A stretch of 64,000 nt of DNA, from positions 6,039,128-6,103,127 of the forward strand of contig CM057481.1 in assembly GCA_030035585.1 (NCBI GenBank). Direction: 5' to 3'. The translations under genes and the position numbers were made by a program. This DNA comes from Dugong dugon. Its lineage: Eukaryota; Chordata; Mammalia; Sirenia; Dugongidae. Below the pieces are notes generated by a model. The model was not told the DNA's origin and did no database searches. It saw only the letters and a list, made by a program, of their open reading frames with translations. This document shows, piece by piece, positions 10,724 to 21,608 of this stretch (positions are counted from its first letter, which is position 1; the number at the start of each line of letters is the position of its first letter).

Positions 10724-11090
10724 CCCTGTACAATTTCCTAAGCTGTGATCTTTACGGAAACAGATTGCCTGCCACATCTTTCTCTCAGGGAGCGGCTGGT
10801 CAGTTCAAACGCCCACCTTTCGGTTAGCAGTCGAACACTTTAACCACCGTATCACCAGACCCCCTTACAGTAGAATACCAACCAACAAATGTGGAAGGAA
10901 TGAAGGAGTTAGAAAATCACTGTTTTACAACCATCATAGTAAGAAGTGATTCGGAATAGAATCATCAATAGCTGCTAAAACCCCTGAGTGAAGGTGGTTT
11001 GGGGAACAATTTATTTACATTGTCTCCAAATATCTTCCCACATACTATTTATTGATCATAAAAGAGAAAAATAGGCACCTATATACATAG

Positions 11091-11290
11091 TAGGAGCCCT
11101 AGTGACACAGTGGTTAAGCACTCGGCTGCTTACCGAAAGGTTGACGGTTGGTACCCACCAGCCACTCTGTGGTAGAAAGATGTGGCAGTCTGCTTCCGTA
11201 AAGATTATAGCCTTGGAAACCCTACGGGGAAGTTCTCTTCTGTCCTGCAGGGTCAGTATGAGTCAGAACTGACTCAATGGCAATTGGTGT
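11091..11290 (+). mobile_element. AfroSINE, type A long form
   Basis: Plus-strand SINE starting GGAGCCCTAGTGACACAG, with AGTGGTTAAGCACTCGGCTG in the tRNA-like head, the long-form block AGATGTGGCAGTCTGCTTCC, then GTCAGTATGAGTCAGAACTG at the RTE-like tail. Confidence 0.9.
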
Positions 11291-12599
11291 GTACATATAT
11301 ATATAGTAGAGTAATCTGGCAAACCTTAAACCTTAAGCACGGGATTAAAGCTAACATCATCAATACCCAACTTTCATCAAGTGCCCCCCGATAGAATGCT
11401 CTGAGAAAGACACACTATCACTTATGTAGCATGTCTTTTCATGAGGAAACACGCTCTACAAAGGCATAGGACTTCCCTTTGTAATAGTCTGCAAAGACAT
11501 AGGCCTGTTCTCTTCACCAGTGTTAATGACGTGATAGGCAAAGAGAAGCTGAGGAACCGATCCAGATTCAAGGAGACAAAAGAGACATGGCAAATAAAAG
11601 CAATGTGTGATCCTGGGTTGATCTGAATTCACGAAAAATGGCTACCCAGGGCATTGTGGGGATTGAATAAATGTGAATATAGACTGTATGCAAGACAGTA
11701 TTGTATCTATGTTAAGGTCCCTGCATTTGATAATTGTACTGTGGTTATGTGAGGGACTGTCCTTCTTCTTAAAGGTGCGGTGTCTGCAGTTTACTCCAAT
11801 GCTGTAGCAAAATTACATCCCACGAAAATAACAAATACGTGTCTGTGGAGAGAGGAGAATATGCAAAATGTGAACAACTGATGAATCTAAGGAAGGGTAG
11901 ATGAGAGTTCATGATACGATTCTTACAAGTTTTCCGTAATTTTTTTTTTTTAATAAAAAACTTTTAAAAAAAGAATAAAAGCCCCAAAGCCATTACTCTT
12001 GAAATTTTCTCTAGGCTGTGAGGCTTCGAATACCCAGGAGCCTCAGCTGCCAGACGCAGTGACGACACTTAGTCCCCGTTTCAAGGGCAGCTCAGAAGAC
12101 GCTCACTTCATTCTCTTTTAACTCTCAGCCAAATGTCTCTCGGACGTGCATCTCCATTATCTCTTGACTAAAACACCTCTTTCACCTGTTGCTGGCAGCA
12201 TGGGCCGTGAGGGCCCTCTGAATTCATGCCCCCCTCCCTCCTGCAGAAGCCGTGAATGTTTGCTTCCCTGTGGCAGCATCGGGGACCCTTGCTTTGGAAA
12301 GAGAGGATCGCTGCTAAAATAAACCATGTGTTCAGTTTGGGCGCAGAGGAGCGAGGAGTGGTCAGCCCGGGAGCTAGTTGAGGTGCTGCGGTGGCCTTTT
12401 GACATTGAGGATGGCTTTGAGAGAGGTGGCTTCCTGGCTTAGTACAAGTTACCCTGGCTGGCGAGAAAACAACAATGCCAGCATTGCCTGGATCTACGGC
12501 AAATCTTGTCTCACAAAGAAAATTCCCAGAAGAGGGTGTCATTTCTTGGGACTGCACGGAGCGGGTAATTCATAAATATTGGCTGCATAAATAGTGAAA
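11291..12599. other. Unique sequence; GC-richer block at 12000-12570
   Basis: No repeat recognised. 12000-12570 is richer in G+C and CpG than its surroundings and has overlapping frames on both strands (up to 129 codons on the minus strand, 12557 to 12168). None resembles a known protein or has clear splice or start context. It could be conserved non-coding DNA. An A-rich tract sits at 11940-11980. Confidence 0.35.
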
Positions 12600-13202
12600 C
12601 TAAGCTTAATAAATACATTTTTCTGCATAGAAAAGTAATATATACCTGTTACAGAAAATCTGGATAATAGATAGATGTTATAAAGACAAAAGCATAAAGT
12701 ATAAAAATAGATATTACTCATATCTCATTATGCAGTTAAATCTGTATGGTCAATGTTATGTTAAATAAACTTGCATGTATATTTTAACACAGCTACATTT
12801 TCACAGTTATGTTGTATTTTCACTTAACCTTATATCATATTTTTCCGTATCACTACAGTCTTTATAGCCATAATTTTAATGGCTGCATATTATACTCTCA
12901 TATAAAACAAAACAAAACAAAACACCAGACCCATTGCCGTTGAGTCAATTCTGACTCATAGCGACCCTATACGACAGAGTAGAACTGCCCCATAGGGTTT
13001 CCAAGGAGTGGCTGGTGGATTCGAACCGCTGACCTCTTGGTTAGTAGACAAGCTCTTAACTACTAAGCCACAAGGGCTCGGCATAACTTATTTAATCATC
13101 CTTCTATCGTGGGGCACTGAGTGTCTTTCTAATGCTTTGATGCTTTATGTAATATTGATATCAATACTTATAAATTTACTTGTTTGAGATCAACAAATAC
13201 TT
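12600..13202 (-). mobile_element. Old L1 (L1M-type) 3' end, antisense
   Basis: Minus-strand L1 3' remnant. On the plus strand it shows the antisense signature of L1 3' ends (AATGGCTGCATATTATACTC at about 12878, then ACTTATTTAATCATCCTTCT after the SINE). It is split by the SINE at 12919-13083, which is therefore younger. Confidence 0.6.
12919..13083 (-). mobile_element. AfroSINE, type A
   Basis: Minus-strand type A short form: GTTGAGTCAATTCTGACTCA, GTAGAACTGCCCCATAGGG, GGTGGATTCGAACCGCTGAC and CCACAAGGGCTC. It lies inside an antisense L1 tail. An (AAAAC)n stretch at 12905-12924 marks its 3' side. Confidence 0.9.
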
Positions 13203-13595
13203 GTTTTTAAAGGAGGTGGTGTGCTCAGCAGAGTGATAGTGAGAGATGCAGCCGTGGGGAAGCCTGAGACAGGCCACTCGAGTCCATGTTAGAAAGGGCA
13301 AGGGAACTAACGAGGGAAAAGTCTAGGGGTGGGGGGCAGTCCATAGAGGTGACCTGGGAAGGGGCGGAAGGCGAGTGTGGCTGTCAGTGTTAAAGCTGGA
13401 GTACTGGGAGGAGCTGGGGCTGCCAGGGGAGCTCTGGGCTTGTCTAGTTTATATTTTGCCAAAACAGATGATTTACATCTACTCTTGCCATCACTTCACC
13501 TAAGAGGACATGTTAACACCAAGACACCTGGAGGGATGAAATCTCAGAGTTTAAAAGTGAAATGAAATAGCTCCGTTAAAACCTCTTAGAATATC
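13203..13595. other. No recognised gene
   Basis: Moderately GC-rich sequence with G-runs near 13325. Short frames only. Confidence 0.35.
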
Positions 13596-14371
13596 TTTTT
13601 TTTTTTTTTTTTTTAATTACTCTGTGGACTGCTGATGACTTTGTGATGGACTGGCTTTTGGGGTTGTAAAAAACAGCTTGGGGGCAGTGTCTGACCTCCA
13701 CCAGCTTCACGAGGGAGAAGGAGAATCAAGATCAACAGCCCAAGTGAGGCGGGGGTCACATAAGCCTCCTCTCTCTGCCATCTTTACCAATTCTGACACC
13801 CACCGCCCCTCCCACAGCACTCTACTGGGTTCACTAATTCATTGCAATGGCTACACAGAACTCACAGACCATACTCACAATTCTGGAGGGTATTAGGGAA
13901 GTAACAGTTACAATTCAGGCTCAGAACACTCAGGATACAGTTCTTCCATCAGTACAGTCTCTTCCCAGCTGTGCTTCCAGGCATGCCTCTCCCCGGTCCT
14001 CAGTCTCTGCCCAGAGGCACTCAGCTTTCTCTCTCCATGGGCAGAGAAGCCCACTGAGCCTTCTCCTGCGGCTGGGCCGCTCCTTCCTTGGTGATGGTAG
14101 AATCATGTCTGCGCTGGTTGGCTCTCTTTTAAGGCAAAACTGACCAATCCCCTTGGTAGGCCACATTACTGTTTCATACAATCACCTGGGTGGGAATTAC
14201 AAGACCATGGCTAGAAAGGCCACACCCAAAAGTAATTAATTGCACCACAGGGATCCAATGATCTTTAAAGTCCGTTGATTCAGGCTGAAGAAGCCTTGCG
14301 TTTAGTGAAGAGCTGCATTCCAATCTTGGCGCCATATTTGACTTGAAGGATGACTTTTGAGCAACATGCTC
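13596..14371 (-). mobile_element. Endogenous retroviral LTR plus PBS and internal stub, poly-A ended
   Basis: Minus-strand relative of the repeat at 31630-32631. Shared blocks in element order include GGGGATTGGTCAGTTTTG, CTGTTACTTCCCTAATA, GGTCTGTGAGTTCTGTGT and GTCAGAATTGGTAAA. The last lies in a segment (13787-13801) matching 13 of 15 bases of a tRNA-Leu primer-binding site, as in ERVL elements. About 172 bp of internal sequence follow, then a run of 19 A on the element strand (T-run 13596-13614). No retroviral gene is present. The 5' boundary is uncertain. Confidence 0.65.
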
Positions 14372-15002
14372 CATAGGTGTCTCAGTTTCTTTATTTGCTC
14401 ATTTAATTTTATGAAGATCAAGTATGATAGTGCTTGTAGAAGTGCTGTTTTCTTAATGCCTGGGCACTTCCTGCTCTAAGGCTTGGAAAATTAGTGTCAT
14501 AAATTACACTATCCCAGAAAATAAATGGCATTCCATCAACCCATATTCTGTGCAAGAACCCATCATTTTTTTTTGAAGTTTCTGAGAATGATTGCAAGAC
14601 ATAGGAAATACAACTGAAAATTACCTAAATGAGAAAGATATTTTATTGGTTTGTGTATTGAAAAGTATAGACACATAGCTCTAGAACTGCTGGATCCAGA
14701 TGATCAAATGGCCTATTCATTATTTGTTCTCAGGCAGTATCTCCCCTCTAATGGCAAAACAGCTTCCAGTAATATATACCCATTCCATCCCGTCAATTTA
14801 GAAATCTCAGGGGTGAACAAGTGAGTTTCACATTTCCAATCATTCTAGTGAAAGTTCAAACTTTCAGTCTCATTGGCACTGTCTTAGGTTACATATCTAG
14901 GATGATGGAACAGGACTGAGTTATGTGTCCGTCCTGAAGCTATGAGTAGAATCAGTCCCTTCTGAATAGCATGGACTAAGAATAGGAATGGAATAGTTTC
15001 CC
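14372..15002. other. No recognised gene
   Basis: AT-rich unique-looking sequence. Nothing recognised. Confidence 0.35.
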
Positions 15003-15290
15003 AAGGGGGGCAGTGGTGGTTTAGTTGTAGAATTCTCCCCTTCCATGCAGGAGACCTCGGTTTGGTTCCCAGCTAATGCACCTGATGAACAGCCACCATC
15101 TACCAGTGGGGGCTTGCATGTTGCTATGATGCTGAACAGGTTTCAGTGGAGCTCCCAGACTAAGACAGACTAGGAAGAAAGGCCTGATGATCTACTTCCA
15201 AAAAGCAGCAAATAAAAACCCTATGGATCGCAACGATCCAATCCCCAACCAACCATGGGGGTGGCATAGAACCGGACAGCATTTAGTTCC
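15003..15290 (+). mobile_element. tRNA-Gly-headed SINE with RTE-type tail
   Basis: The first ~70 bases (GGCAGTGGTGG, TAGAATTCTCCCCTTCCATG, GGAGACCTCGGTTTGGTTCC, CTAATGCACC) follow tRNA-Gly from A box through anticodon arm to B box and acceptor stem. A core follows with CAGGTTTCAGTGGAGCT, AGACTAAGACAGACTAGGAA and GATCTACTTCC, then GGCATAGAACCGGACAGCAT, which matches the RTE 3' region. It is 3'-truncated before the CAA tail. The tRNA fold is degraded, so it is not a tRNA gene. Confidence 0.85.
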
Positions 15291-15882
15291 TGGCCTGTCT
15301 GGGAAGGTGTTTCAGGCCAGTGTATAAGACAGTCTCTGCTGACTGCTACATCATTGTTTAGTGGCAGGCAATGTCTTTGACATCAGTTAAATCCTAAAAT
15401 CACTGAGCAGGAATTAAAAAGCTTTAATGGGTTCTTCAATCTATTGATGAATGCTCAGGAGTGTAACTCATTGCGCTGATGTGTGGAATCAAATATCTTT
15501 ACACACTGGGAATGTCATCATTTAAATGACCCTATTGATTTTGAGTTTTGGCAGAACTTCCTTGACCCTAAAAGGCTCCAGGTTGCCTGAAGGGACATAG
15601 CCCAAGACATACCTCTATGTTATGTAGTCCTGAATTGGCCCCAAACTAACTTACTCATCTCTCCTAGGACAGTCTGTCTCTGGGAAGGGTCTCTGGGAAA
15701 ACTAGGACAATTCATTCTATGTTTTATTCTTATTGATAAACTCATTTGGAAAAGCTGCTTCCAAGCATTCCACACATTCTAGGTCATATAAGAACTGCTT
15801 GTTTGGAAAAAGTCTAATTATTGTCCAAGCAAATTTAAACATTCTCAGAAGGAATTTTGGTATTATCAGTTCTGGTTTAGTT
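15291..15882. other. No recognised gene
   Basis: Unique-looking sequence with short frames only. Confidence 0.35.
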
Positions 15883-16640
15883 TCAGTTATCTGTTGCTGT
15901 GTAGCAAATTACCCCAAAACTTTGTGGCTTAAATGAACAATGATCTATGATTTCTCAAGGCTCTGTAAGTCAGGAATTGTGGCATGGTTCAGCTGGGAGG
16001 TTTTCTGCTCCACGTGGTGTGAAGTAGGGTCGCTCACTAGGCTGTATTCAGCCTGTGAGTGGGCTGACCTGGAATATCAGAGAAGGATTCATTCACATGT
16101 CTGACATCTTCGTTTTCCTCCACAAGACCTCAGTTTCTCCATGGGGTGTTTTTATCACTTGGTAGTTTAGCCTGGGAGTCCCTGGTTGCTGCAAATGGTT
16201 AATGTGCTTAGCTGCTAACCAAGAGGTCAGATGTTTGAGTCTACCCAGAGATATCTCAGAAGAAATGCCTGGCGATCTACTTTTGAAATATCAGCCATTG
16301 AAAACCCTGTAGGGCACGGTTCTACTCTGACACACGAGCGGTCAGACACGGGTTGCCATGAGTCAGAATTGACTCAGTAGTAAGTGGTTAGCATAGCTTG
16401 AGCTTCTTTACAACATTGTGTCTGGTTTCGCCAGAGAGCTCAATAGTGGAAGCTGCAGTCTACATCTGGAACAAGAGTATTGTCACTCTCACCACATCCT
16501 ACTGGCTAGAGTAAGCTGAAAGACCAGCCCTTATTCAAGGAGAGAGGAAATAGATACCACCCGTTGAAGGAGGAGCAGCATGTGCTTACAGGGCAAATGT
16601 TGGCAGTAGCCATCCTTGGAAACTACTAATTATAAAACTT
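15883..16640 (-). mobile_element. MLT1-like MaLR LTR, split by a SINE
   Basis: Minus-strand LTR-like sequence. Its 3' end (plus-strand AGTTATCTGTTGCTGTGTAG and AAATTACCCCAAAACTTTGT at 15884-15922) matches the conserved 3' end of MaLR-type LTRs. The remainder resumes after the SINE at 16170-16392 and fades near 16640. The subfamily is uncertain. Confidence 0.6.
16170..16392 (+). mobile_element. AfroSINE, type B
   Basis: Plus-strand type B: head GGGAGTCCCTGGTTG, GGTTAATGTGCTTAGCTGC, core AGAAATGCCTGGCGATCTAC, CTCTGACACACG, tail GAGTCAGAATTGACTCAG. It contains a short extra duplication of CACACGAGCGGTCAGACACG before the tail. It sits within an older LTR. Confidence 0.88.
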
Positions 16641-16861
16641 ACTGGGGTGCTTTTTTTTAAAACAGTTTTGTGGTCTCTGCTGATAATAGTATTAAATCTG
16701 CCTTGGAAAAGCTTTATTTTGGATGTTCATGAATGCTGACTCAATATATGTTTATGAATGCATATATATTTTTAAATTTTCAGTATCTCGACTAACAAGT
16801 GTGCTTGTTCCTCTTTGCAAACTGAAATTACAAAGCTCATTGTGTTTACCTTTTTGCCCTA

Positions 16862-18310
16862 TCTACCAATAACTGAGATGTTTCAACAAATGGATGCAGC
16901 ACTGGAAGCACTCACTTATCTATGTCAAGAAATTTGGAAGACAGCTCCTGGCCAACCAACTGAAAGAGATCCATATTTGTGTCCATTGCAAAGAAAGGTG
17001 ATCCAACAGAATGCAGAAATTATCAAACAGTATCATTAATATCACACACAAGTAAAATTTTGCTGAAGATCATTCAAAAACAGTTGCAGCAATACATTGA
17101 CAGGGAGCTGCCAGAAGTTCAGGCCAGAGTCAGAAGAGGACGTGGAATGAGGGATATCATTGCTGAAGTCACATAGATCTTGGCTGAAAGCAGAGAATAC
17201 TAGAAAGACGTTGACCTGTGTTTTATTGACTATGCTAAGGCATTCAACTGTCTGGATCATAACAAATTATGGATGACATTTCAAAGAATGGGAATTCAGA
17301 ACACTTAACTGTGCTCATGTGAAACCTGTACTTGGACTGAGAGACGGTCGTTACAGCAGAACAAGGAGACACTGCAGGGTTTCAAGTCAGGAAAGGTGTG
17401 TGTCAGGGTCGTATCCTTTCACCACACTTATCCAGTCTGTATGCTGAGCAAATAATCTGAGAAGCCGGACTGTATGAAGAAGAAGGGGGCATCAGGATTG
17501 AAGGAAGACTGGTTAACAACTTGTGATACGCAGATGACACAACCTTGCTTGCTGAAAGTGAAGAGGACTTCAAGCACTTACTGATGAAGATCAAAGGCCA
17601 CAGCCTTCAGTATGGATTACACCTCAACATAAAGAAAACAAAAATCCTCACATCTGGACCAATAAGCAACATCATGATAAATGGAGAAAAGATTGAAGTT
17701 GTCAAGGATTTCATTTTACTTGGATCCACAATCAACACCTGTGGAAGCAGCGGCCAAGAAATTAAATGACGTATTGCATTGGGCGAATCTTCTGCAAAAG
17801 ATCTCTTTAGGGTGTTGAAAAGCAAAGACGTCACTTTGTGGACTAAGGTGTGTCTGACCTAAGTCATGATATTTTCAATCGCCTCATATGCATTGAAAAC
17901 TGGACAATGAATAAGGAAGACCGAAGAAGAATTAATGCCTTTGAATCGTGGTGTTGGCGAAGAATATTGAATAAAACATGGACTGCCAAAAGAACAAACA
18001 AATCTGTCTTGGAAGAAGTACAGCCAGAGTGCTCCTTGCAAGCGAGGATGGTGAGACTTCGTTGCACGTTATTTTGGGCATATTATCAGGAGGGACCAGT
18101 CCCTGGAGAAGGACATCACGCTTGGCAAAGTAACGGGTTAGCCAAAAAGAGAAAAACCCTCAGCAAGATGGACAGACACGGTGACTACAACAATGAGTTC
18201 AAGCATAACAACAATTGTGAGGATGGCGCAGGACCGGGCAGCATTTCGTTCTGTTGTACATAGGGGCACTATGAGTCAGAACTAATTCGACAGCACCTAA
18301 CAACAATAAC
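16862..18310 (+). mobile_element. RTE (BovB-clade) LINE, 3' half, dead
   Basis: Plus-strand RTE copy covering much of the reverse transcriptase domain to the 3' end. The frames are broken several times. Motifs include FQQMDAALEAL (16881 on), the RT YADD box at 17527-17538 directly preceded by an in-frame TGA (17524-17526), and a long fragment from LLAESEEDFKHLLMKIK (17545 on). The C-terminal NKSVLEEVQPECSL is near 18000. The end is CACCTAACAACAATAAC, the RTE-type tail. 5'-truncated. Confidence 0.92.
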
Positions 18311-18529
18311 CAATAAGCTCAGAGCTAAATCACATTAACCCAATTTGCCCACATTGTCAGCATATTTGCCTCTTCTTTCAATTCATTTTGATATTCTACT
18401 TCTGGTTTACTTATCTGTTTGTGTCTTTGGTATTTACTTTGACCCTTTTTAGGAATAGCTATATATAAAATTTTAAAAATTAGCCAAACACACATTCAGA
18501 TTTCTCACATCTACAGTGTAGTGCAGAGC

Positions 18530-18705
18530 TAAGCGCTCAGCCTTCAGAGTTCAATGGACAGAGGTTCAAATTCTCATTATTACCTCTTCATGTCACTTTC
18601 CCTATTGGTAAAATGCCTTTTGTAAGAATGAACTGGGTGCAAACGTTTTCATCACTCCTCAGTGGACCTGGCATATATAGAGATGCTCAGTAAATTGTAG
18701 CTATT
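18530..18705 (+). repeat. MIR-like SINE remnant
   Basis: Weak MIR pattern: tRNA-like head words, then CTATTGGTAAAATGCC and CAGTAAATTGTAGCTATT, matching MIR order and spacing. Confidence 0.45.
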
Positions 18706-18739
18706 AAAAATGGACCTTCACACACAAATGAGCGTGTGT

Positions 18740-18906
18740 AAAACTCAATGTGAAATCGGAATGAGGTTGGCGGATTACCTCAACATCAAATTTCTGGTTG
18801 TGATATGGCCCTATAGTTGTGCAAGATGTTGCCACCAGGAAAAACAGGGCGAAGGGTACAAGTCTACGTGACTCTACAGTTATTTGAAAATAAAAAGTTA
18901 AATAAA
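18740..18906 (+). mobile_element. Old L1 3'UTR end
   Basis: Matches the last ~160 bp of old L1 3'UTRs: AAGATGTTGCCACCAGGAAA, then GTGACTCTACAGTTATTTG and an AATAAAAAG end. Diverged. Confidence 0.5.
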
Positions 18907-18978
18907 TCTTACAGGATTATTGTTTCTGTATGCTAGCCAAACAAAATCATTGTTCTTTCTTCATATGGGCATTATACT

Positions 18979-19381
18979 TGTGATGGTTAAGGTTATGTGT
19001 CAACTTGGCTAGGCCGTGATTCTCAGTGGTTTGGCAGATATTATGTAATCATCCTCCATTTTGTGATCTGATATAAGCAGCCAATCAGTTGAAAGGAGAG
19101 TTTCCTTGGGGGCGTGGCCTGCATCCAGTATATATGGACATTCCAGCAAAGCTCGCTCTCTCTCTCAATCCCACATCTGTCTTGTCATCCTTTGACTTCT
19201 GGTTCTTGGGACACGAGCGAACAGCCTGCTGCCTGACCTGTAGATTTTGGATTAGCTCCTGCAACCGCATGTCAGGAGAAACCTCCAGCCTGATGCCTGA
19301 CCCACAGGTTTGGGATTTGCCAGCCTCCACAACTGCATGAGCCATTTCCTTGAAAGAAATCTTTCTGTTTATATTTATATA
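18979..19381 (+). mobile_element. ERVL (MLT2-like) LTR, cut by a Tigger insertion
   Basis: Starts TGTGATGGTTAAGGTTATGT and GTCAACTTGGCTAGGCC, the usual start of ERVL/MLT2-type LTRs. Near its 3' end it has CATGAGCCATTTCCTTGAAA and a TATATTTATATA region. The Tigger1 element begins immediately after TA at 19380-19381. Its 5' part is related to the LTR family at 21085-21608. No internal genes. Confidence 0.6.
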
Positions 19382-20720
19382 CAGGCATACCTCAGAGATA
19401 CTGCGGGTTCAGTTCCAGACCACTACAATAAAGCAAATATCGCAATAAAGCAAATCACAGGATTTTTTGGGTTTCCCAGTGCATGTAAAAGTTATGTTTA
19501 CACTATACTGTAGTCTATTAAATGTACAAAAGCATTATATCTCAAAATATATATATATATACCTTTATTGCTCAAAAATGCTAACCATCATCTAAGCCTT
19601 CAGTGAGTCATAATCTTTTTTGCTGGTGGAGGGTCTTGCCAGCAAGATGTTGATGGATGATGACTGATCAGACTGGTGGTTACTGAAGGTTAGAGTGGGT
19701 GTGGCAATTTCTTAAAATAAGACAACAGTGAAGTTTCCCGCAGTGATTTCTCTGTAGCATGCGATGCTGTTTGATAGCATTTTACCCATAGTAGAACTTC
19801 TTTCGAAATTGGAGTCAAACGTCTCAATCCCTGCCACTGCTTTGTTTACTAAGTTTATGTAATATTTTAAATCTTTTGTTGTCATTTCAACAATGTTCAC
19901 AGCATCTTCACCAGGAGTAGATTCCATATCAAGAAACCACTTTCTCTGCATATCAATGAGAACCTTAGAGGAATCGCTGTCTATGGCAGTGATAGCCTTT
20001 CAAAATGTATTTCTTAAATAATAAGACTTGAAAGTGGAAATTACTCCTTGATCCATGCACTATAGAATGGATGTTGTGTTAGCAGGCATGAAAAGAGCAT
20101 TAATCTCCTTGTACATCTCCATCAGAGCTCTTGGGTGACCAAGTGCATTGTCAATGAGCAGTAATATTTTGAAAGGAATCTTTTTTCTGAGTAGTAGGTC
20201 TCAACAGTGGGCTTAAAATATTCAGTAAACCATGTTGTAAACAGATGTGCTATTATCCAGGCTTTGTTGTTCAATTTATATAGCACAAGCAGAGTAGAGT
20301 TTGCATAATTCTTAAGAGCCTTAGGATTTTCAGAATGGTAAATGAGCATTGGCTTCAACTTAAAGTCACAAGCTGCATTAACCCCTAGCAAGAGAAATCA
20401 GCCTGTACTTTGAGGCTCTGAAGCCAAGCATTGACTTCCCTCTAGCTATGAAAGTCCTAGATGGCATCTTCTTCCACTATAAGGCTGTTTCATCTACATT
20501 GAAAATCTGTTGTTTAGTGTAGCCGCCTTTGTCAATTATCTTAGCTAGATTTTCTGGATAACTTGCTGCAGCTTCTACATCAGCACTTGCTGCTTCGCCT
20601 TGCACTTTTATGTTATGAAGACAGCTTCTTAAACCTCATGAAGCAACTTCTGCTAGCTTTGAACTTTTCTTCTGCAGCTTCCTCACGTACTCAACTGTTT
20701 TGTTTTCTTGGCTGAGAATA
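19382..20720 (-). mobile_element. Tigger1 DNA transposon remnant
   Basis: Starts at a TA with the Tigger1 terminus CAGGCATACCTCAGAGATAC. Minus-strand transposase fragments follow: one of 79 codons (19951 to 19712, with [14 protein letters not shown] and [10 protein letters not shown]) and one of 89 codons (20391 to 20122, with [11 protein letters not shown]-like and FKPTVETY). Preceding sequence to about 20720 contains NVDE and MPSRTF equivalents. The start of the transposase gene and the other end are missing, and frames are broken. Tigger transposons are a placental-era family, now inactive. Confidence 0.9.
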
Positions 20721-21084
20721 AGTCAAGAAAGGGAAATAAAATTAACTTGTTATTTTAAAGGTAACATTGAAAAGAGATCAGTAGACTTATACATATTTCC
20801 TTAAAATAAAGATTCTTCAGCTCAGGATGTTTTCAAAGGAACTGGGAGATGCTTATGCTGATCCCAGAAGATATTCAGTAGGATTGGAATTTGACCTATG
20901 GAAATTTGATTATTATCTTTGCATTCCTATAATGAATGTGAAGCAGGCTCCCTTGTACCCTCATCTCCTGGCTTCTATTTGAAACATTCAGGAAATGTAG
21001 TTCAGTTAACAAACAACAAAACCTGCACATTGAATGGAGTTGGAGAAAATTAAGGTGATTTAACATATTTTCACTGTCATTTTG
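20721..21084. other. No recognised gene
   Basis: Unique-looking sequence between the Tigger remnant and the LTR. Confidence 0.35.
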
Positions 21085-21608
21085 TGTCTTAGTTATCTAG
21101 TGCTGCTATGACAGAAATACCACATGTGGATGGCTTTAAAAAACAGAAATGTATTTTCTGACAGTTTAGGGGGCTAGAAGTTCAAATTCAGGGTGCCATT
21201 GCTAGGGGAAGGCTTTCTGTCTCTGTTGGCTCTGGAGGAGGGTCCTTGTAATCAGTCTTCCCCTGGTCTAGGAGCTTCTCAGCAGAGGGACCTTGGGTCC
21301 AAAGTATGTGCTCCGCTCCTGACTCTTCTTGCTTGGTGGTAATGAGGCCCTTCTCCTCTCTACTCGATTCTCTCTTTTGTATCTCAAAAGAGGTTGACTC
21401 AGGATACAACCTAATCCTGTAGATTGAGTCCTGCATCATTAACATAACTGCCTCCAATCCTGTCTCATTAACATCATAGAGGTTAGGATTTACAACACGT
21501 AGGATAATCACATCAGATCACAAAATGGTGAACAACCATACAATACTGGGAATCATGGCCTAGCCAAGTTGACACACATTTGTTGCGAACACAATTCAAT
21601 CTGTAACA
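21085..21608 (-). mobile_element. ERVL/MaLR-like LTR, solo
   Basis: Complete-looking minus-strand member of the family also at 7049-8286 and 49543-49950. Plus strand: TGTCTTAGTTATCTAGTGCT at the left, CAATTCAATCTGTAACA at the right, 524 bp. It reads as a solo LTR. No clear 5-bp target duplication survives. Confidence 0.75.

Larger units (their letters stand above)
10270..10863 (-). mobile_element. AfroSINE, type A long form, split in two
   Basis: A single minus-strand SINE in two parts. 10270-10354 carries the tail and GTAGAACTGCCCTATAG. 10732-10863 carries the rest of the body, including GTGATCTTTACGGAAACAGA, and the tRNA-like head ending in CACCAGACCCCC. The parts are contiguous in intact copies such as 48475-48672. 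The interrupting 369 bp is annotated separately. Confidence 0.85.

Noticed and set aside
12168-12557. 129-codon minus-strand frame as a host gene
   Set aside because: No recognised domain, no splice or promoter context, and overlapping frames on the other strand. The length is within chance for a GC-richer block.
15003-15080. tRNA-Gly gene
   Set aside because: Arms are mismatched, and the sequence continues into a SINE core with an RTE-type tail; a second full copy exists at 56290-56582.
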